Shown here: in pieces, positions 62,879 through 64,000 of the stretch
How the letters are laid out: the number at the start of each line of letters is the position of its first letter
Numbering within the stretch: the stretch's first letter is position 1
Source of the DNA: Prevotella sp.
Lineage (GTDB): Bacteria; Bacteroidota; Bacteroidia; Bacteroidales; Bacteroidaceae
Length of the DNA: 64,000 nucleotides
Assembly (NCBI GenBank): GCA_017417465.1
Contig: JAFPZD010000040.1
Span: 62,001-126,000 of the forward strand
Direction: 5' to 3'
Program-made: the position numbers and the translations under genes
The notes under the pieces: generated by a model
Seen by the model: only the letters and a program-made list of their open reading frames with translations
Told to the model about the DNA's origin: nothing
Databases searched by the model: none

Positions 62879-63832
62879 TCACTCTTCGCTCGCCCTTTCG
62901 TTGTGGTCGTCGCGTGATTCGCAATATTTGATGAGGGCCACGTTCAGCTGCTCGACAAACGAGAGGTGAATGTCGTCGTTCGACTCACGGGGGGCGTACC
63001 ACGGCTGAGCGTCGAAGTACTGTCGCAGGTCGGGCGAGGAGAACACGTAGCCGTGGCGCGCCAGAATGGCGTTGCGCATCAGTCGCAGCGAAGACTTCGT
63101 AAAGTGGTATAACACCGCATCAGTCAGAATCATCTGCGAAGCGAAGTCCCAGCGGCTACTCTCAGAATCATTCCAAGTGAGCTTCGACTTACGTCCGCCG
63201 GGTTTATGCTCCGGATAACCATACTCATTCATTAGGCACTCGTAGACGTTCCAACCCTCACGAGTGGCCTTCAGCTCCCACAACCCTCGCCATGCACCGT
63301 CCTTGATGCTGATGAAGTTGGTGGCAAAACTGTTGAAGGTCCACACCTCGTATGCATAGTCCACACTGCCGATGCTGATATGACGGTCGGCGATGAGCAC
63401 GTCGGGCTTGCCCGAGTCCTGACTGTAACTGCCACGAATCTCGCCAATGCGTGTCTGAATGGTGTTGGTTTCCACACTGTTCATCGTCTGTCGGAACACG
63501 GTCGTCAGGTGGTTCTGGTCGTCGTAGACCAAAATGACCGACTGCCCTTCCTCATCGACACGCTTTGCCGACGTACCCATAGGATAGAAGGCATCCTCAA
63601 AGCCCTCAGCAGGCCGGATGGTGAACGACTGCCAGTCTTCATCGACGGGCACCAACTTGAACACCGACTCCTCGCCTTCGCTCATGCTGTACATACGGAT
63701 GAAGCTACCCGCATTAGTTGCCTCATACTGCCCAGTGCCGCAGTACCAATGCGAACCCGTCTTGATATTGTCGGCTTGCAAGCCCAGCAGGGCCATCATT
63801 GCAAGGCTCAATGTGATAAACGCTCTCTTCAT
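62879..63832 (-). CDS. Secreted YARHG-domain protein
   Basis: 317 residues with a signal peptide ('ITLSLAMMALLGLQAD'). The C-terminal region 'LRLMRNAILARHGYVFSSPD' followed by 'LRQYFDAQPWYAP' is the YARHG domain, an extracellular domain of unknown ligand. The preceding 200 residues are strand-rich and unrecognised. It is probably transcribed in the same direction as, and upstream of, the AAA+/TMEM43/beta-helix genes, but a 255-base repeat region separates them. Confidence 0.82.
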   Translation of the reverse strand: MKRAFITLSLAMMALLGLQADNIKTGSHWYCGTGQYEATNAGSFIRMYSMSEGEESVFKLVPVDEDWQSFTIRPAEGFEDAFYPMGTSAKRVDEEGQSVILVYDDQNHLTTVFRQTMNSVETNTIQTRIGEIRGSYSQDSGKPDVLIADRHISIGSVDYAYEVWTFNSFATNFISIKDGAWRGLWELKATREGWNVYECLMNEYGYPEHKPGGRKSKLTWNDSESSRWDFASQMILTDAVLYHFTKSSLRLMRNAILARHGYVFSSPDLRQYFDAQPWYAPRESNDDIHLSFVEQLNVALIKYCESRDDHNERASEE

Positions 63833-64000
63833 ATTGATTAGTTTGATGTTTCAATCCTCAATCTTCATTTTTCTCCACCGTGGGGTGAGCTCCATCGGCT
63901 CGCCCAGGGCTTTCACCATCCGTTCGCCCTCAGCTTCAATACATCATTACGAATTCACCTTTCAATTACTCATAATTGCGGTTCATCAGCGAATTGAAAG
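63833..64000. other. Upstream region of the YARHG gene; no gene recognised
   Basis: No TAnnTTTG box found. A minus-strand frame of about 30 codons ending at about 63857 ('ERMVKALGEPMELTPRWRKM') has gene-like composition but is closed upstream by two stop codons, so it may be the remnant of a gene lying beyond the window or chance. Confidence 0.3.

Overview
The window comes from a Bacteroidales bacterium, most likely a Prevotella-like member of the Prevotellaceae. The evidence is consistent. Promoters follow the Bacteroidetes TTTG-N19-21-TAnnTTTG pattern and Shine-Dalgarno sequences are weak or absent. lpxC is fused to fabZ. There is a SusC-like TonB receptor, a two-component-like regulator with an AraC output domain, and several Bacteroidales DUF families (DUF4876, DUF6850, DUF4924, DUF4468). 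Large secreted proteins carry the C-terminal 'GLYIQNGKK' tail common in Prevotella. Coding GC is moderate to high. The only RNA gene seen is one tRNA-Phe.

Layout. 1-3393: the 3' end of a class I fumarase, an M6 metalloprotease with a dockerin, and nagB. 3408-10609: an outer-membrane cluster of TonB-dependent receptor, DUF4876 lipoprotein, DUF6850 barrel and an internally duplicated lipoprotein, with no SusD. 10609-13832: a composite palindrome, then a minus-strand operon of ROK sugar kinase, M48 lipoprotein protease and galE. 13918-19175: a plus-strand run of LysE exporter, DUF4924, rfbD, prfC, DUF4468 and a Sua5-like protein. 19297-33297: an accessory block with a secreted calcineurin-type phosphoesterase, two large mosaic surface proteins (the second with an exonuclease/endonuclease/phosphatase domain) flanking a 55-residue peptide gene, a phosphopantetheinyl transferase, a GH92 alpha-mannosidase, and an envelope-spanning regulator that lacks its kinase ATPase domain.

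33420-47687 is a long conserved housekeeping run: lipid A synthesis (lpxD, lpxC-fabZ, lpxA, lpxK), miaA, a class A penicillin-binding protein, a PIF1-like helicase, an acyl-ACP thioesterase, sppA, punA and thiL. 47935-52800 holds tRNA-Phe, umuDC, ribH, a TPR membrane protein, recF and a DUF721 gene. 53015-63832 is all minus strand: a DAGK-family lipid kinase, a second miaA, several lipoproteins and secreted proteins of unknown role, a beta-helix protein, a TMEM43 homologue, a membrane-anchored CbbX-like AAA+ ATPase and a YARHG protein.

The most unusual aspect is the density and variety of short repeats. There are 9-, 21-, 22- and 33-bp tandem arrays, two copies of a palindromic element with 17-bp perfect terminal inverted repeats, a composite palindrome with a smaller relative 9 kb away, and low-complexity tracts placed directly before start codons. 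Some repeats have entered coding sequence in frame: a 12-unit repeat forms a signal peptide, a palindrome lies inside umuC, and one tract lies before a C-terminal tail. The strongest protein-level candidates are the regulator without an ATPase, the repeat-built signal peptide, and the small acidic peptide between two paralogous surface proteins. All family names were assigned by reading the sequence and from memory; no database search was run.
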